Origin: Apostichopus japonicus
Lineage: Eukaryota; Echinodermata; Holothuroidea; Aspidochirotida; Stichopodidae
Reading direction: 5' to 3'
Assembly (NCBI RefSeq): GCF_037975245.1
Contig: NC_092563.1
Coordinates: forward strand, 22,288,960-22,352,959
Length of the DNA: 64,000 nt
The notes below the pieces were generated by a model. It saw only the letters and a program-made list of their open reading frames with translations, searched no databases and was not told the origin of the DNA. This document shows, piece after piece, positions 1 to 11,719 of the stretch. Numbering within the stretch: position 1 is the stretch's first letter; each line of letters begins with the position of its first letter. Both the position numbers and the translations under genes were made by a program.

Positions 1-945
1 AGCATGGTCCATCTCAATAGTAAGCTCCATACCCCATAGCATGGTCCATATTCATATAATGCTCCATTCCCTATAGCATGGTCCATCTCAATAGTATGCT
101 ACATTCCCTATAGCATGGTCGATACTCATATAATGCTCCATTCCCTATAGCATGGTCCATCCCAATAGTTTGTTCCATTCCCTATAGCATGGTCCATGCT
201 CATATAATGCTCCATTCCCTATAGCATGGTCCATCTCAATAGTATGCTCCATTCCTTATAGCATGTTCCAACACCATATAATGCTCCATTCCCCATAGCA
301 TGGTCCATCTCAATAGTATGCTACATTCCCTATAGCATGGTCCATACTCATATAATGCTATTCCCCACAACATGGTCCATACTCATATCATGCTCCATTC
401 CCTATAGCATGGTCCATCCCAATAGTTTGTTCCATTCCCCATAGCATGGTCCATACTCATATTATGCTCCAGAATTCCCTATAGCATGGTCCATCTCAAT
501 AGTATGCACCATTCCCTATAGCATGGTCCATACTCATATAATGCTCCATTCCCCATAGCATGGTCCATCTCAATAGTATGCTCCATTCCCCACAGCATGG
601 TCCATCTCAATAGTAAGCTCCATTCCCCATAGCATGGTCCATCTCAATAGTATGCTACATTCCCTATAGCATGGTCCATACTCATATAATGCTATTCCCT
701 ATAACATGGTCCATACTCATATCATGCTCTATTCCCTATAGCATGGTCCATCCCAATAGTTTGTTCCATTCCCCATAGCATGGTCCTTACTCATATTATG
801 CTCCAGAATTCCCTATAGCATGGTCCATCTCAATAGTATGCACCATTCCCTATAGCATGGTCCATACTCATATAATGCTTTATTCCCCATAGCATGGTCC
901 ATCCATCAATCTATGACTCACTCCCAATAGTATGCTCCATTCCCC
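1..945. repeat. 37-bp satellite, copy A
   Basis: About 25 tandem units of roughly 37 bp, each starting GCATGGTCCAT and ending near CCATTCCCTATA. Two variants alternate, one with TACTCATATAATG and one with CTCAATAGTATG in the middle, so the higher-order unit is about 74 bp. The array lies in the paraplegin intron that follows exon 5 on the minus strand. Confidence 0.93.
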
Positions 946-1060
946 ATAGCATTATTAATTTCTCATACCATTGCCTGTCTCCCATAATATGCCCTGTTCC
1001 ACAAAGTATACTCAACAGTCAATACCCTACTGCATGCCTCATAACCTGTTTAGTTCTTAC

Positions 1061-1177
1061 CTCTCTACCAAACACGATGGCACCATCATGCAAGAATACA
1101 TGGTCAAGGTCAGATTATGGATTGGATGCCTCACCACTTCCATCAGAATCGTAGTATGTGACAGACAGACCTTTGAC
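1061..1177 (-). pseudogene. SPG7: SPG7 copy A exon 5 with TAA stop
   Basis: Acceptor GGAAAAG|GTCAAAGG; donor GGTAGAGAG|GTAAGA, phase 0, 39 codons. Codon 21 of the exon is TAA where copy B and the family have Glu (PESDVV). Neighbouring codons also differ: SDLDHV here, SDVVHV in copy B. Confidence 0.8.
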
Positions 1178-1836
1178 CTTTTCCAAGTTAAAGATGCGGC
1201 AGGGAAAATGGAAAATTGTTAACATGCAAACGTGTGCTTTCAACATTTTGTACAAAAGGGCTTCATCAAACTTCTTTTACTTTCAATAATACTTTTAATA
1301 ATGGTTTCTGGAAAGACAAATACCAGAGGACACTGACTTCTCTTATAAAGTTTTATAATCTCAAGGATGCAAAGTTCTTACCTAACTGATGTATCTGGTT
1401 CTGTTTTGTTTTAATCTGACTATATCACAAGTTACAGGAGTTTACAACCCACAGTGTTAATTGAACAGAGTAAACCAGCACCTTGACATATTTAATGGAG
1501 TTCTTAACCTTATCTTGTTTAGAAATAACTATCAAATTGGGACGGTGGAGATGGGTGACATAACTGGCATGTGACTCCTCTCACTACTCCACTTTGTGAA
1601 AAACTGATTAGTAATAAAAAAAATGTTAGTCTTTTCTATTTTTGTATATAAGAAAGTGACCAATTTGTTGAGAAAATAAATGAAATAAAATTATAACTTT
1701 GTACAGTTGTAACTTTGTAACAATTGTACAGTTACATTCACAGACTGTACTGGAAATTATGGTAAGGAATGCTTGGAGGTTTTACTTTTCAATCCAAAAA
1801 TGTGAAAATGATGAATTCCAATATAAAATATTTCAC

Positions 1837-1988
1837 CTCTCCTTTGGCTAACATGTCATTAATAAATGTCTGCCAGGAGATGTTCTGGGCATCATCTCCC
1901 TTCGAGAGCATGTTTAGCAACGTGATTATAAGGAGAAGCATTAGCAACATTCGGATATTATCATTGTCCAAGCCTCCCTTCTGAGGAT
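1837..1988 (-). CDS. SPG7: SPG7 copy A exon 4 (membrane segment 1)
   Basis: Acceptor TATACAG|ATCC; donor GGAGAG|GTGAAA, phase 0. It encodes the hydrophobic IRMLLMLLLIITLLNML segment and ISWQTFINDMLAKGE, the paraplegin signature before the intermembrane domain. All 152 bases are identical in copy B. Confidence 0.88.
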
Positions 1989-2474
1989 CTGTATAATCGA
2001 AACAAACAAAAATTGGAAGACGACGGGAGTACTTTTATACTTTATCATGAAATAACAAAGGCAAGCAAATTTCAAAGCATCCCAAGAAACATGAATGTAA
2101 TTCCTACAAGTAATTTTTGATATTATAACAACAGCTGAAGTTGGTCCATTGTTGTACCAAGAGTGAACTTGTAGCAGACAGGTGAGATGTCCTAGATACA
2201 CTATGACTAACATTCATTTTGTCTGTTCAAAATTTGAATCCAACTTTTTTCGTGTCAGTCAGCTATCTTGATTTCATCACACATGTATGTTTGGTAATTG
2301 CAACCATCAGGCCAAATATCTTTAAAACTGTTTGCAAATTTTTAATGCAAATTTAGAACACATCCTAGACATGCAAATTATGAAAACTGAATCATTGTGT
2401 TCATCTATGTACTTTTCCAACAAAATAAATACATTTGTTTTAGACTCAACATTCAGAGAGACACCATACTGTAC

Positions 2475-2558
2475 CTTCTTCATCTTTTTGTTCCTGTTTC
2501 TCATCATTTTGATTTTGTCTGTTGGATTGTCTGGGAGAACTGGAAAATTGTAAAGTTT
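2475..2558 (-). CDS. SPG7: SPG7 copy A exon 3 (charged linker)
   Basis: Acceptor TTCTTCAG|AAACT; donor GAAG|GTACAG, phase 1. It encodes a Gln/Lys/Glu-rich linker (ETLQFSSSPRQSNRQ, later KDEE) like the KNKEKDK...EEDEEE linker before the first membrane segment of human paraplegin. The 84 bases are identical in copy B (39162-39245). Confidence 0.8.
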
Positions 2559-3159
2559 CTGAAGAAAAAAGATAAAAAAATAACTACACACGGCTAACAA
2601 TCACATCACAAAAGGTAACAAACTTTGGTTTAAGATTACTTAGGCTCAGTGTACCCAATAAACAATGTTTTTAGTCAACAAAATGAATTTACAAATTTAA
2701 AGCTAGTTCGAATGAGTATTAATTCCAAACATTAACATTATTAAAACAAAAGGCAAGGCAGACTAATGTTACACATGTTGCTTTACAAATAAACAAAGTA
2801 CAGTAATTCACAAGCTTTGACATAGTAGCGATTAAATATTTGATTATAAAATCAAGAATCTCAATTTTGTTTTTAATCATGATTTAATGAAGGGTCCTAA
2901 ACAAAAGGATGACATCGCTGTTCTTCCTCAGCTCTTTCAATCTTAAGTCAGCCATCCTAACGTAACATCATGCATATTTAAAAATGTTAACGAATGACCC
3001 CTATCGCCTGATTTCTTTTTGAAACTGAAATGACCAACATAAACAATTGTTGGCTTAGTTTACAAGATTTTATTTCAAATAGTATTCTCATTTCTATATT
3101 TTACCTAGTTCTTTTTGATCAAGACATTATGGAAACTCACAATCAGACCTGGAGCTTAC

Positions 3160-3271
3160 CATTTATGCCCAGAATATTTTTCAAACTGGTATTGCTCAAA
3201 TTAGATCTTTGTATTAGGCTTTGTAAAGCATTGGACACTCTCCTTCTTTGGGTACTCCAATGTGATGAAAC
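3160..3271 (-). CDS. SPG7: SPG7 copy A exon 2
   Basis: Acceptor CTTCTCAG|GTTTC; donor AAATG|GTAAGC, phase 1. It contains NALQSL...LGIN, matching the vertebrate paraplegin stretch around ALQSL and GING. Confidence 0.78.
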
Positions 3272-4342
3272 CTGAGAAGGGAAGTTATAGGAAAAAAGAA
3301 TGAAAAACAGGGTATCAGTTAAGGTGATCTGGAAAACAAAGAAAGCATTGGTTTACAGTATGTAACTTCTCAAATGGCTTTCATTAATGCTGCCAAAATG
3401 GTATATGAACTTTACACATCATAACAGTAGACAATGTCATGGTTGTATCAGGGGGCTAAATACCATACTAAATTTGGGTCTTGGTTTCTTTGCTGCAAAT
3501 ATACCATAATACACATGCACATTTTTGGTATGTTCCTGTACAATACTGTTCCATGCTATAAACGGAATTAAAATTTAAATACCTGATTGTACGTAGAAAG
3601 ATTGAGAAATGTATTCAACCACACATGAATATTAAATGGCATGGCTAAAATGATACCAGAACACAATCAAATGAACAATTTGAATGTGGACTCAACTCTA
3701 TAAATACTCAACTGTTCAACATGTTCCTTGTTTTTTTTCTTAAGCTTTAGAGGCTAAATCTCATTTATAAACCCAAGTGAAATGTTCTTGAAGATGGGAA
3801 CTAGCAACCTCCTATTTAAAGGATTAGGCTTGGTATCTATAAGATTAAAAGCATTCTCTAAGTTTGCTATGTATATGAGACTGTAATATATTCATAATCC
3901 ATTCTGATACATGAACCACTTGCACAAATTACTGCTGGAGTTAACCAGCATTAATGCAAGTTGAGCATGTTCTATATAACATAAATTTCTGAAACTTGAA
4001 ACTTTCCCAATGACTCTTATATAAGATCTAATTTCATCCTGTGTCAAATAGTTCTTGAAAGATCTTTGATGTGACCTGCATAGGTTTATGGTAATCAAAC
4101 TTTAAAGCCTCATTACATTTAAACTCCACTTCTACTTCCACTAAACAATCTTTTCATGGTAACTAACTTTATGACAATGTACTTTGTCAGAATTTTGGCT
4201 TATTTACACAGTTCAAAGAAATGAAAATTTCAGACATGAAAATTGTTTAATATCCACAACATTAATCATGCGTATGTGTGGGTATTGGGCAGGAGCTTTG
4301 AGCTTTCGTTCATAACTGTACATGTGTTGTGTGTAACCACTA

Positions 4343-4899
4343 CCTATACTGGAAAGTACGGCCTTTCACAAAAAGATCTTTGGCGTATGGAAATATACGC
4401 CGATAAATTTGGTGTACGGCGTACATTACTGCCCCAGGGAAAAGTACGACAGTTTGCGTGGCGTATCACGCAAGCGTGGAGGAAAATTCAGCCGCAACAG
4501 TGCAAGTGACGCAACATGGTTTATACCATCGAGTTTAATAAATCTGGAGAAACTTTCACACAATAAATATGCGCGTGAGCGCGTACCATTTATGGAGGGT
4601 CATGTGATGTGTTCCAGGGTGGTACTTTTATATTACTATCCCCATTACACATGATGATTTCACCCAAATTTTCATTACACGAAACCTCCAAATATACAAT
4701 TACAGATGTAGGTTATATGGTCCGGGAGATGCCATTTCCTGCGATCTGGGAGGCATTATTGACCAAAATTTTTTTTGTTCACTCCGCGCCAACCGATGGT
4801 GGAGCACCGCTTAGATAGTGTGTCGTACAAATACAGAACAAAATCACATCCACCTTGGCGTGTTTCTTTGGCGTATGGTCAAAGTACTTTCCAGTATGG
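4343..4899. mobile_element. Non-autonomous TIR element in SPG7 intron 1 (copy A only)
   Basis: 557 bp with terminal inverted repeats (about ATACTGGAAAGTAC) and a 7-bp direct repeat ACCACTA at 4336-4342 and 4900-4906. Copy B at about 41015-41030 has no insertion. It carries internal direct repeats of the type GGCGTA(T/C) and the dispersed GCGCCAACCGATGG core at 4796. No transposase ORF is visible. Confidence 0.85.
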
Positions 4900-5247
4900 A
4901 CCACTAATGTATGCTTAGTACCATAAATGATGGCACTACATAATATATCTGGCTCTCTCTCACACAGTTTTCTGTGGCAGATACAGCCATTAGAATGGCA
5001 CATTTATATATAGTCTTGACTCATTAGTTCTTCCCTGGCAGTGGAATGTGTGACCATATTTAGTGTTCACTGTGTATCCGTCATCATTTTTGTTTTTAAT
5101 TTTTTAAATTACAGACAATATGTATATTTGCTTGTGCAAGTGTTAGCCTATGATACTGTGAATGCCACAGTTGCCACTACAACAATATTTACACACATGA
5201 ATGCATACTGTGAACCATTTGCATGCATGAAAATGATGAACTATATT

Positions 5248-5496
5248 TGTATGTATGTATATGTATATGTGATCTTCCCGCAAGCAGGAACTCGCGAAAG
5301 AAGCCATGGAGGCTTATAGACTCGCAAGCTGACCGAAGCCAATCTCTCGGCACACATCCATTTAACGTCCATGTCGGGAAGTTGTTATTGAACAACACCC
5401 TTGCCAGACGACACACCTTGCTGTCGGCGGGGAATCGAACCGGGGATCTCATGACTGGGAGACGCCGGCGTTAACCACTAGGCTATACACTCCGCC
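5248..5496 (-). mobile_element. tRNA-derived SINE in SPG7 intron 1 (copy A only)
   Basis: Read on the minus strand it starts GGCGGAGTG, has an A box (TAGCCTAGTGG) and a B box (GGTTCGATTCC) at tRNA-like spacing, an unrelated ~150-bp body, and a tail of TATAC/ATAC repeats. Absent from copy B near 41365. The insertion interrupts the intron just downstream of the exon 1 donor. Confidence 0.85.
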
Positions 5497-5553
5497 TACA
5501 ATATTACGACTACAGTAGCTATAAACTGCAGGAGTGTGCGACTTAATGCATAC

Positions 5554-5904
5554 CGTTGCCAAGTTGAATATCTTCTGACACACATATCTTCTGACTTGGT
5601 TTGTTGCTCTGCCTTGTATTGCCGAACATGTGCTGAGCACCGATGATTGCAAGTGATGACAGTTTGTATTGTACTTTGAATTATTAAGTTGCGATACTAT
5701 GTACTGGTTATTTGCACAACTTGCACTTGGTGTAAACCTTTCATTCCATACGTTATGCGCGGTTCTCACAGGTTTCGCTAAACTAGTACACGTAGTTCTC
5801 TTTCGAGCAGAAAGTTTATTACGGTTTTCTCTAACGATTATTTTTCCTCCCAATTTCTTCGACCACTCCCTTTTGGTTGAAATTAAACGAATAACTCCAC
5901 TCAT
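5554..5904 (-). CDS. SPG7: SPG7 copy A exon 1 (presequence)
   Basis: 117 codons from ATG at 5904, rich in Arg, Lys, Ser and Thr and nearly free of acidic residues, as expected for mitochondrial import. The donor is ACG|GTATGC, phase 0. Copy B has the same start with MSEVVRL and a shifted donor, ATG|GTACAG. Confidence 0.75.
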
Positions 5905-6219
5905 GATTTAAAAGGTTCACTCTAGCGATGGAAGAAACGGTATTATGCAGTTTGTTGACGATTTTTTCTTTAGATTGGAAGGGCTGCGAGTTTACTTGTC
6001 AGTTCTCCACCACTGTTTGGAAATTGTTACGATTACATCATAACAAATTGCCCAATGCTTATCAGAACTCCCCAAATTGGTCACTTCAAATATGCCAGGC
6101 ACACTGACAAATTCCTGCATGCAGATTTTTAACTTCACGAACATGCCTTAGCTAAATTGGTTCAATTCGGGACTATACTGGCGACCGAATACTCCATTAG
6201 AGGGATAACAGAAAGAGAT

Positions 6220-6310
6220 GGGATGGGGAGCGAAGGGAGTGGGAGGATGGGGGGGTGGCGGGGGGGGGGGGGGGGTGGCGGAGGGGGTGTGGCGGGGGGG
6301 TGAGGTAGCA
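6220..6310 (+). repeat. G-rich tract, possible G-quadruplex
   Basis: Many runs of 3 to 16 G separated by 1 to 5 bases on the plus strand. The equivalent site in copy B (about 42400-42440) is shorter. Confidence 0.8.
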
Positions 6311-6349
6311 ACAAATTAAGCTATTTCATAGTCGTCAGTACATATACAC

Positions 6350-6472
6350 CTTTATTTTGTTTCATCACGTGAATATATACAATGTGATGAGAAGTCCTCT
6401 AAAACACCTTCAGATGGCTTAACAAAGTAGAGGACTCCCTGTAAAGAAAAGGAAAAAAAGAAGGGGAAAAGA
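6350..6472 (-). mobile_element. LINE 3'-UTR fragment (copy A only)
   Basis: Reverse complement of the 3'-UTR of the LINE at 46278-46770: shared CACGTGAATATATACAATGTG and the AGTCCTCTAAAACACC stretch. Strongly 5'-truncated, about 120 bp. Copy B has no insertion at 42480-42500. Confidence 0.8.
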
Positions 6473-9005
6473 AAACACATGAGCGTAGCTACTTAATGGT
6501 GTCACCCCCCTCACCCCCCCCCCCCTCTGTTGTCTGAATTTCCAAAGAAGATAGTATAGTCCCAATTATTCGGTTACAAATAGCAGCCAATACCTAGACG
6601 CATCAAGGCCATATATGTCTACATTTATTTGTGCTGTGGATTACTCTTTCCTGAGACCTACTTGATCATCGTTACTAGAAATATCACAAATTCACATTAC
6701 AAGAAAAATTAAGGACTCAGGAGTACAAACAACATAGCAGACACTATATATCATCACCACTGTCTATATTTCAGCTGCATATTTGGCTTATATACAGTAA
6801 ACGAAAATGTAATGTTAGAACTTTATACATATTTAGTTAAGACTGACACGGCAGTTTACTTGATATATTATAACTTACACTGGTTATCTGCATTTTCACT
6901 AAATAGTGTAGTAAATAATGGTCACTCAGTTTCCAACTTAAAGCAGTTTATTCTGACCCAGTCTTTTCTGCTCGGGAAATCCATAATTACGGTCTGAACC
7001 AGTCATGTACCAGGATATTAATGTAGTTAACTTTTACGTTTGTAGACAAATACGTACTGAATGATGACCTTGAATCGTCACAACAAACTTTGAAAATATC
7101 TTATTATACAATCAAAGCAAAAGCAAAAAACTTACAATTAAAAAAGAACAAGTTCCCCTATTATGACAAGATTTCAGAACATTAAAATTATCTAAAAATC
7201 GCTGTTTTGGAGGAAATTTGAAAAAGTTCAAACCATTGTAAGCAGTGACTTGGGGATATAATTTAGCAGCTATAATGCTATTAGATATAAGTGTTTGAAA
7301 ATGCCAGTAAGCATTGCTCATATCTCGCCAGGGTCTCTAAGTGGACTATAGTAATTTGCAGACACCACCGTAAATAAGAAAACAGTGTCAAATTTGTAAT
7401 CAATAACAACAATGTAAGTTTGAAGAAATGGATTATAAAACTTGATCCTAGGCAACCATTCTTTTTGGACTACTTTAGAAACTTGCATGTGGGTTGCAAA
7501 GGCCGTTCATGTGGGGACGTACGTGGAGGGGGGGGGGCCTTCTGTTATAGATAAGACAAACTGACTTTGTTTTGAAGTACCACTGGTGTTCAAGGCTCAT
7601 ATACAGTAGGCATCATAAATGCATGATGCATGGGTATAGTCTATGAACTGAACAAATATAAATGTAAACAATACATTCTGTGCACACACAGATGAGAAAT
7701 ATATTATAGACAAACGCGCACTTTTACAACAATACTATACAATACAATAACGGAAACGAGGCAAGATGACGTCACCCTCATGAACAGTATCACAAAAATA
7801 AAATAAAAAACTGTAACATGTTGTAGGCTTTATGTTCGCCTCCATCTGGTTCATTCCTTTTTAGTTAATTTCAGAAATCCAAAATCCACCTTTATTTGAT
7901 GCAATGGTTGTCGGTGGGATGGGTGACCAAGCGTCCATTTTCAGATAAAAAACGGTCAGTAGAAATTGGTGGACTTAACTCATCTATAACAAATCAAAGA
8001 TGTCGGGTTATCAATATTCGTTTGCTTACAATAACGATCTTTGTACATGAACATAAAGGCCTTTGTATATGGAATTCGAAAAAGAAGTCGGATGAAAAAG
8101 TACTCCATTTCGGTACTCGGATTATTAAAAACAGTAATCTGACTAGCCACTTGGTACTCGAAACCCGAAGTACCCGGAAGTACTTGAATTAAATATACTA
8201 GACTAGAGCACCGCTGGCTTGAATTGAAGCTTTCTTTCTATTACAACTGTTACATTGATAAGCTGAAGGCTGAACCTTTCTGACCATAGACAATTCTGAA
8301 TATCTAGTGGGACCAAATCTTGACGACCAGCCAGAAACGGATTTAAAACAGAAATTATCACGACCAGATAAAAATAAATGCCAGGTGACCTTCCTTTTTT
8401 TAAGTAAAATATCTAACTACCTCGTTAATGTATTTAAAGAGAAGGATGAGTGACCAGTCTTCTGTGTACAGATAACTTCTGTACAGAGTGTAAGAGAAGT
8501 GCTGCATTTTATTTAATATCACTCAGCTGGGACAATATTTAGTATTGATGTACTTTCAGTTCCCGCTTCAAAGCAATCGCATTGACGTTGTGAGCATTAT
8601 GGACACCTCGCTTATATTTGATAAATTTTAAAAACGGCTGTTCAATATAAGACAATAACGTGGTGAAGCATTGGAAAATTGTGCCAACTGGCTGTTCAAT
8701 ATATTGCAGTTAATGAATATGCATGATAATAATACGTAGTAATTATAACCATGGATCGTGGAACTTTCTATTGCAGTGCGTCATGGTTCTTCATATCCTT
8801 ACACAATTCTAATAAGTAAGTTTGCTTTAACAACTTGATATTTAGGGTAATGTTATACTGTAATGAAGCCAATATTTAGGAAGAGAAAGAAGGGACATAA
8901 AGTGAAGTTTCTAATTGATTGGAATATGATATATGGAGATACTTAAATCCTGGTAAGATCAATCTTTTAATGCTTTACATATCCTGCAAATAAGATGAAC
9001 ATTTA

Positions 9006-9145
9006 ACAAACATGACGGCGTACCAAACTCTGTAGGAACTGATCGAACCCTGGGAGTACCGATTTGATGACCAAGTAGACTCCTATCATGACGGACATCC
9101 TGGACATCATTATCCTCAGTACACTGTACTGGTAAAGTATCTGAA
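9006..9145 (-). other. Possible terminal coding exon, unrecognised
   Basis: A good acceptor (CTCTGTTTTTCAG|ATACTTT) is followed by 45 open codons, hydrophobic in the middle (SVMIGVYLVIKSVLPGF) and ending SLVRRHVC before a stop. Copy B (45030-45172) keeps the acceptor and most of the frame but has TGA four codons before that end. No family recognised and no partner exon is certain. It could be a relic or chance. Confidence 0.3.
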
Positions 9146-9429
9146 AAACAGAGAAAGTGAAGCCCAGATCAGAAATACCAATGAAGTGACTCAAAGAGAA
9201 AGGATGATATAGCAAACACGTCTAATCTCACGAGTGTAATTGAGATGTGACAAGGGCTCACAAATAGGTGTTCATGCTGAAATAAGCTATATAAATAAGG
9301 AAAAACATATCTATATCTTCAAAGTAAAACGTCACCATTTAATAGCAAGATATCATATGTTTTAGATGAAAGTTGAAATTAGGACATTTCGATTTGACAT
9401 AAAACATCATAATTACGCCATAAAACGAC

Positions 9430-10095
9430 CACATTATCGTTTCGTTTCGTTTCGTTTTGTTTATTTATTTGTTTTTTTTCAGAACATGTACACATTTTTT
9501 TGTAGCGAATACAGTGTGAAAGCAAGTGTATAAAAAAAAACAAAAAACATTGTGGGCTTATCTAGTGAGACACTCCCTGCTGTACATAGAGTACACAAAT
9601 AACTAACATTAAGAAACGAATTATGAAAATAAGACAAAATGGAGAAAAGGAAGAAAAAGAAAAGAGAGAAAGAGGAACATCAATCTCAGTATAAGTTGAA
9701 GTAAAATTTGTATTTAAACAAATTTCGGGAAGGTTGTGACCTGATATTAAGCAGCAGTGAATTCCATGTGATGCTTGTATACGAGCTGGACGAAGGCTAC
9801 AGTTTCCTACATTGGTGTGAATGCGATTAGGGCGTACAATTAGTATGTGTCGTGTGTTATAATTGTGAATGTCATGGTTGTGAACAAGTAAATTGTCGAA
9901 AGCAGGTGGGATCTGTCCATGAGAAACTCTATAAGCATTTTCCTCTGATGCCATAATGATTAAACATTGAAATTGGTGGATTCCACGTAAAACGCAGTTT
10001 TTAAGGGTAAACACCAATTGCTTGACATAAACCATCAATATTTTGAGGTGGAAGTCGAATTTGGAGAAAAAACGAGCGTCGTAATTTGAAAATAT
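9430..10095 (-). mobile_element. 5'-truncated LINE with reverse transcriptase C-terminus
   Basis: On the minus strand a degraded frame reads HDIHNYNTR and then SLRPARIQ, the C-terminal pattern of many non-LTR retrotransposon polyproteins. It is followed by an A-rich 3' UTR and a (CGAAA)n tail at 9437-9456. Part of a 1.2-kb block (9240-10460) missing from copy B. Confidence 0.7.
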
Positions 10096-11046
10096 CGCAT
10101 GCACTTTTCGACATCTACAAATATGAAATTATTCTGTGCAACGGCCCCACCACTGGCTTTCAGCTCATTAGGTTTGAAAGCTTGGGCTGGTTCGTGCATG
10201 GTGAGGTTACAGGCGGCGAAGTCCCCGGTAAATTTTGAATTTGACGTCTTTCATTTTATCTTCGTATCTCGTTTAAAGCACAAAATATATCTGAAGAGGA
10301 GAATTCAATTTATGTGGAACGTATCTCTAGATCCCACAATGGGCAGGTCCGAAGGGATGTGGGGGGGGGGGGCAGGGGCTGCATCAAGCTGCATTGTAGC
10401 AAACCTAGCAACATTATCGAATAAACACTGAGAACGAAGTTAAATCTGAATTCAAAAAGAATTTTGAAAATCCAAAGTCTATGCCAACTCTCAATGACAG
10501 GGATGTTTGGGTCCTCTTCCCCATACATTGCCATGCTCTCTTTGTGTTACAGAATACCTTATACCTTGAAATATTTGAAGAATATCTTTCCAAATTATAA
10601 TAAATAGCGTGGTGTGATAAGCTAACAAATACTGGGAGAGGTGGGCAGAAATGGGCGCGGTTTTACGAGCCTCTCCATACGAATTTTACGTAGAAGGTAA
10701 GAAATTGTAAATAATTGAAACTAGAATTTTTCCCTTTAAATTTCGAAACTATATATACCAATTTTTTTGCTGTATGTCTCAAACGATTTCTCAAGCGTGA
10801 ACTGCTTTACTCTACATTTACATATTTGTTTTGAAAATTCGACTACTCAAAAACGAGTACATAAAGTAGTGAATTCTTGTCTTCGTACAGTTTTTGATTT
10901 AACCTTTCTCAAACACATACTTTCCCACCACCTTTGTTTATACTCGTACTTCAGTGTGTGGGGTAACCTTATCCTTCTTTTTCGGCTTTGTCAGCCCATG
11001 GAGGTAAAAACATGCAGCCATACACAATTTGTAGCTCCATGGGATT

Positions 11047-11083
11047 CGCGCAAGCGCAGAGGGTACACTGAACATTGACCAAT
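11047..11083. promoter_or_regulatory. NRF-1-like palindrome plus CCAAT box
   Basis: CGCGCAAGCGCAG (11047-11059; TTGCGCAAGCGCAGA in copy B near 46850) resembles the NRF-1 site, and a CCAAT motif lies 20 bases to the right. Both are kept in the two copies although nearby bases differ. Which transcript it would drive is unknown; the U2-headed repeat starts about 450 bp to the right. Confidence 0.35.
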
Positions 11084-11525
11084 CACCCAGTTCGCCTCTT
11101 TACGTAACGTAATTCTAAAATTAAAAAAGTTGGTTCGCAACACAGTACAGCAACATAGAGCATGGATAACGCTTAACATTATCTTATACATTTTTCGAGA
11201 AAATGAATATTCATTTCTTTATCGACCTGTAACGTAACCAGTACAAATAATTCGCTGTTCTCACAAAAACTTCATTTGAATTTATTTTTTGTCACAATTT
11301 CTCAAAGTATTTTCATTTCTAGATTATTAACGTCTGTTTTGTAACCTTGTGCATGCGCTTTTTGATTAAATATTGTCAATTTGTCATCAAACTCTACCAA
11401 TTAGGGGATTTAAGCCATTATCGTGATCAGCACGATACTGAAGCTATTCACAATTTATATTAGTTTTGACGTCAATTGTGTAGTACAACGATGTGTTAAA
11501 TAAGTTTGAAATATAGAGTAGTAGG

Positions 11526-11713
11526 GCTTCTCGGCCTTCTAGCTAAGATCATGTGTAGTATCTGTTCCCTTTTGAGGGGATTGGTAATGCACACCTGACG
11601 ATGATCTCACAGTCACAGTACCGATGCAAGGGGACTGGGGGTTAGAAGCGGATCAGTCGTTCAGTAGTTTGGTTTTCGTGCCCAGGTTCTTTCCTGGGCG
11701 ACTTTTTCTTAAA
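11526..11713 (+). ncRNA. U2 snRNA-headed repeat unit (copy A, first unit)
   Basis: The first ~40 nt match the 5' end of U2 snRNA: the stem-loop I sequence GCTTCTCGGCC, then CTAAGATCA and GTGTAGTATCTGTTC, which contains the branch-site pairing element GTAGTA. The rest is not U2: no stem IIb, Sm site or 3' stem-loops. It ends with an inverted repeat (GCCCAGG/CCTGGGC) and TTTTT, like a pol III-type terminator. Most likely a chimeric retroposon or SINE-like unit rather than a working U2 gene. Confidence 0.6.
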
Positions 11714-11719
11714 AAGTAT

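Larger units (their letters stand above)
1061..5904 (-). pseudogene. SPG7: Paraplegin-like m-AAA protease, 5' exons with in-frame stop (copy A)
   Basis: Paraplegin is a subunit of the mitochondrial inner-membrane m-AAA protease, which degrades misfolded membrane proteins and processes imported ones. Five exons are seen on the minus strand: 5904-5554, 3271-3160, 2558-2475, 1988-1837 and 1177-1061, all with GT-AG borders and compatible phases (0, 1, 1, 0, 0). They encode a basic presequence (starts MSGVIRLISTK), a charged linker, the first membrane segment (residues ~194-210) and the start of the intermembrane-space domain (ISWQTFINDMLAKGE, then HDGAIVFGRE). The order and wording match the N-terminal third of animal paraplegin rather than AFG3L2. 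Codon 254 is TAA (1115-1117), where copy B has GAA. The AAA+ and M41 protease exons would lie left of the window. Either a pseudogene, a null allele or a consensus error. Confidence 0.82.
5905..9005. other. SPG7 upstream / intergenic, mostly non-coding
   Basis: The first ~200 bases upstream of the start codon are well conserved with copy B and probably hold the SPG7 promoter, though no clear core element is seen. 6220-6310 is an extreme G-rich tract. 6350-6472 is a LINE 3' fragment. 8090-8200 has repeated AGTACTCG/AGTACCCGG motifs, typical of transposon ends and shared with 44100-44240. Small ORFs at 7112-7321 and 7896-8192 also occur in copy B, but their copies differ mainly at replacement sites, so I do not call them genes. 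Confidence 0.6.

Noticed and set aside
5449-5496. Genuine tRNA gene on the minus strand
   Set aside because: A and B boxes are present, but the acceptor stem does not pair and a SINE body and ATAC tail follow.
7112-7321. 69-codon minus-strand frame, also at 43133-43345
   Set aside because: The copies differ mainly by amino-acid replacements and the frame has an upstream in-frame stop near a poor acceptor; reads as neutral DNA.
7896-8192. 98-codon plus-strand frame shared with 43914-44153
   Set aside because: Frame is broken differently in each copy and overlaps AGTACTCG transposon-end repeats.
9562-10104. 180-codon minus-strand ORF as a host gene
   Set aside because: Only part resembles a protein, and that is a LINE reverse-transcriptase C-terminus; the rest is 3' UTR.
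11526-11713. Functional U2 snRNA gene
   Set aside because: Only the 5' ~40 nt match U2; Sm site and 3' stem-loops are absent.
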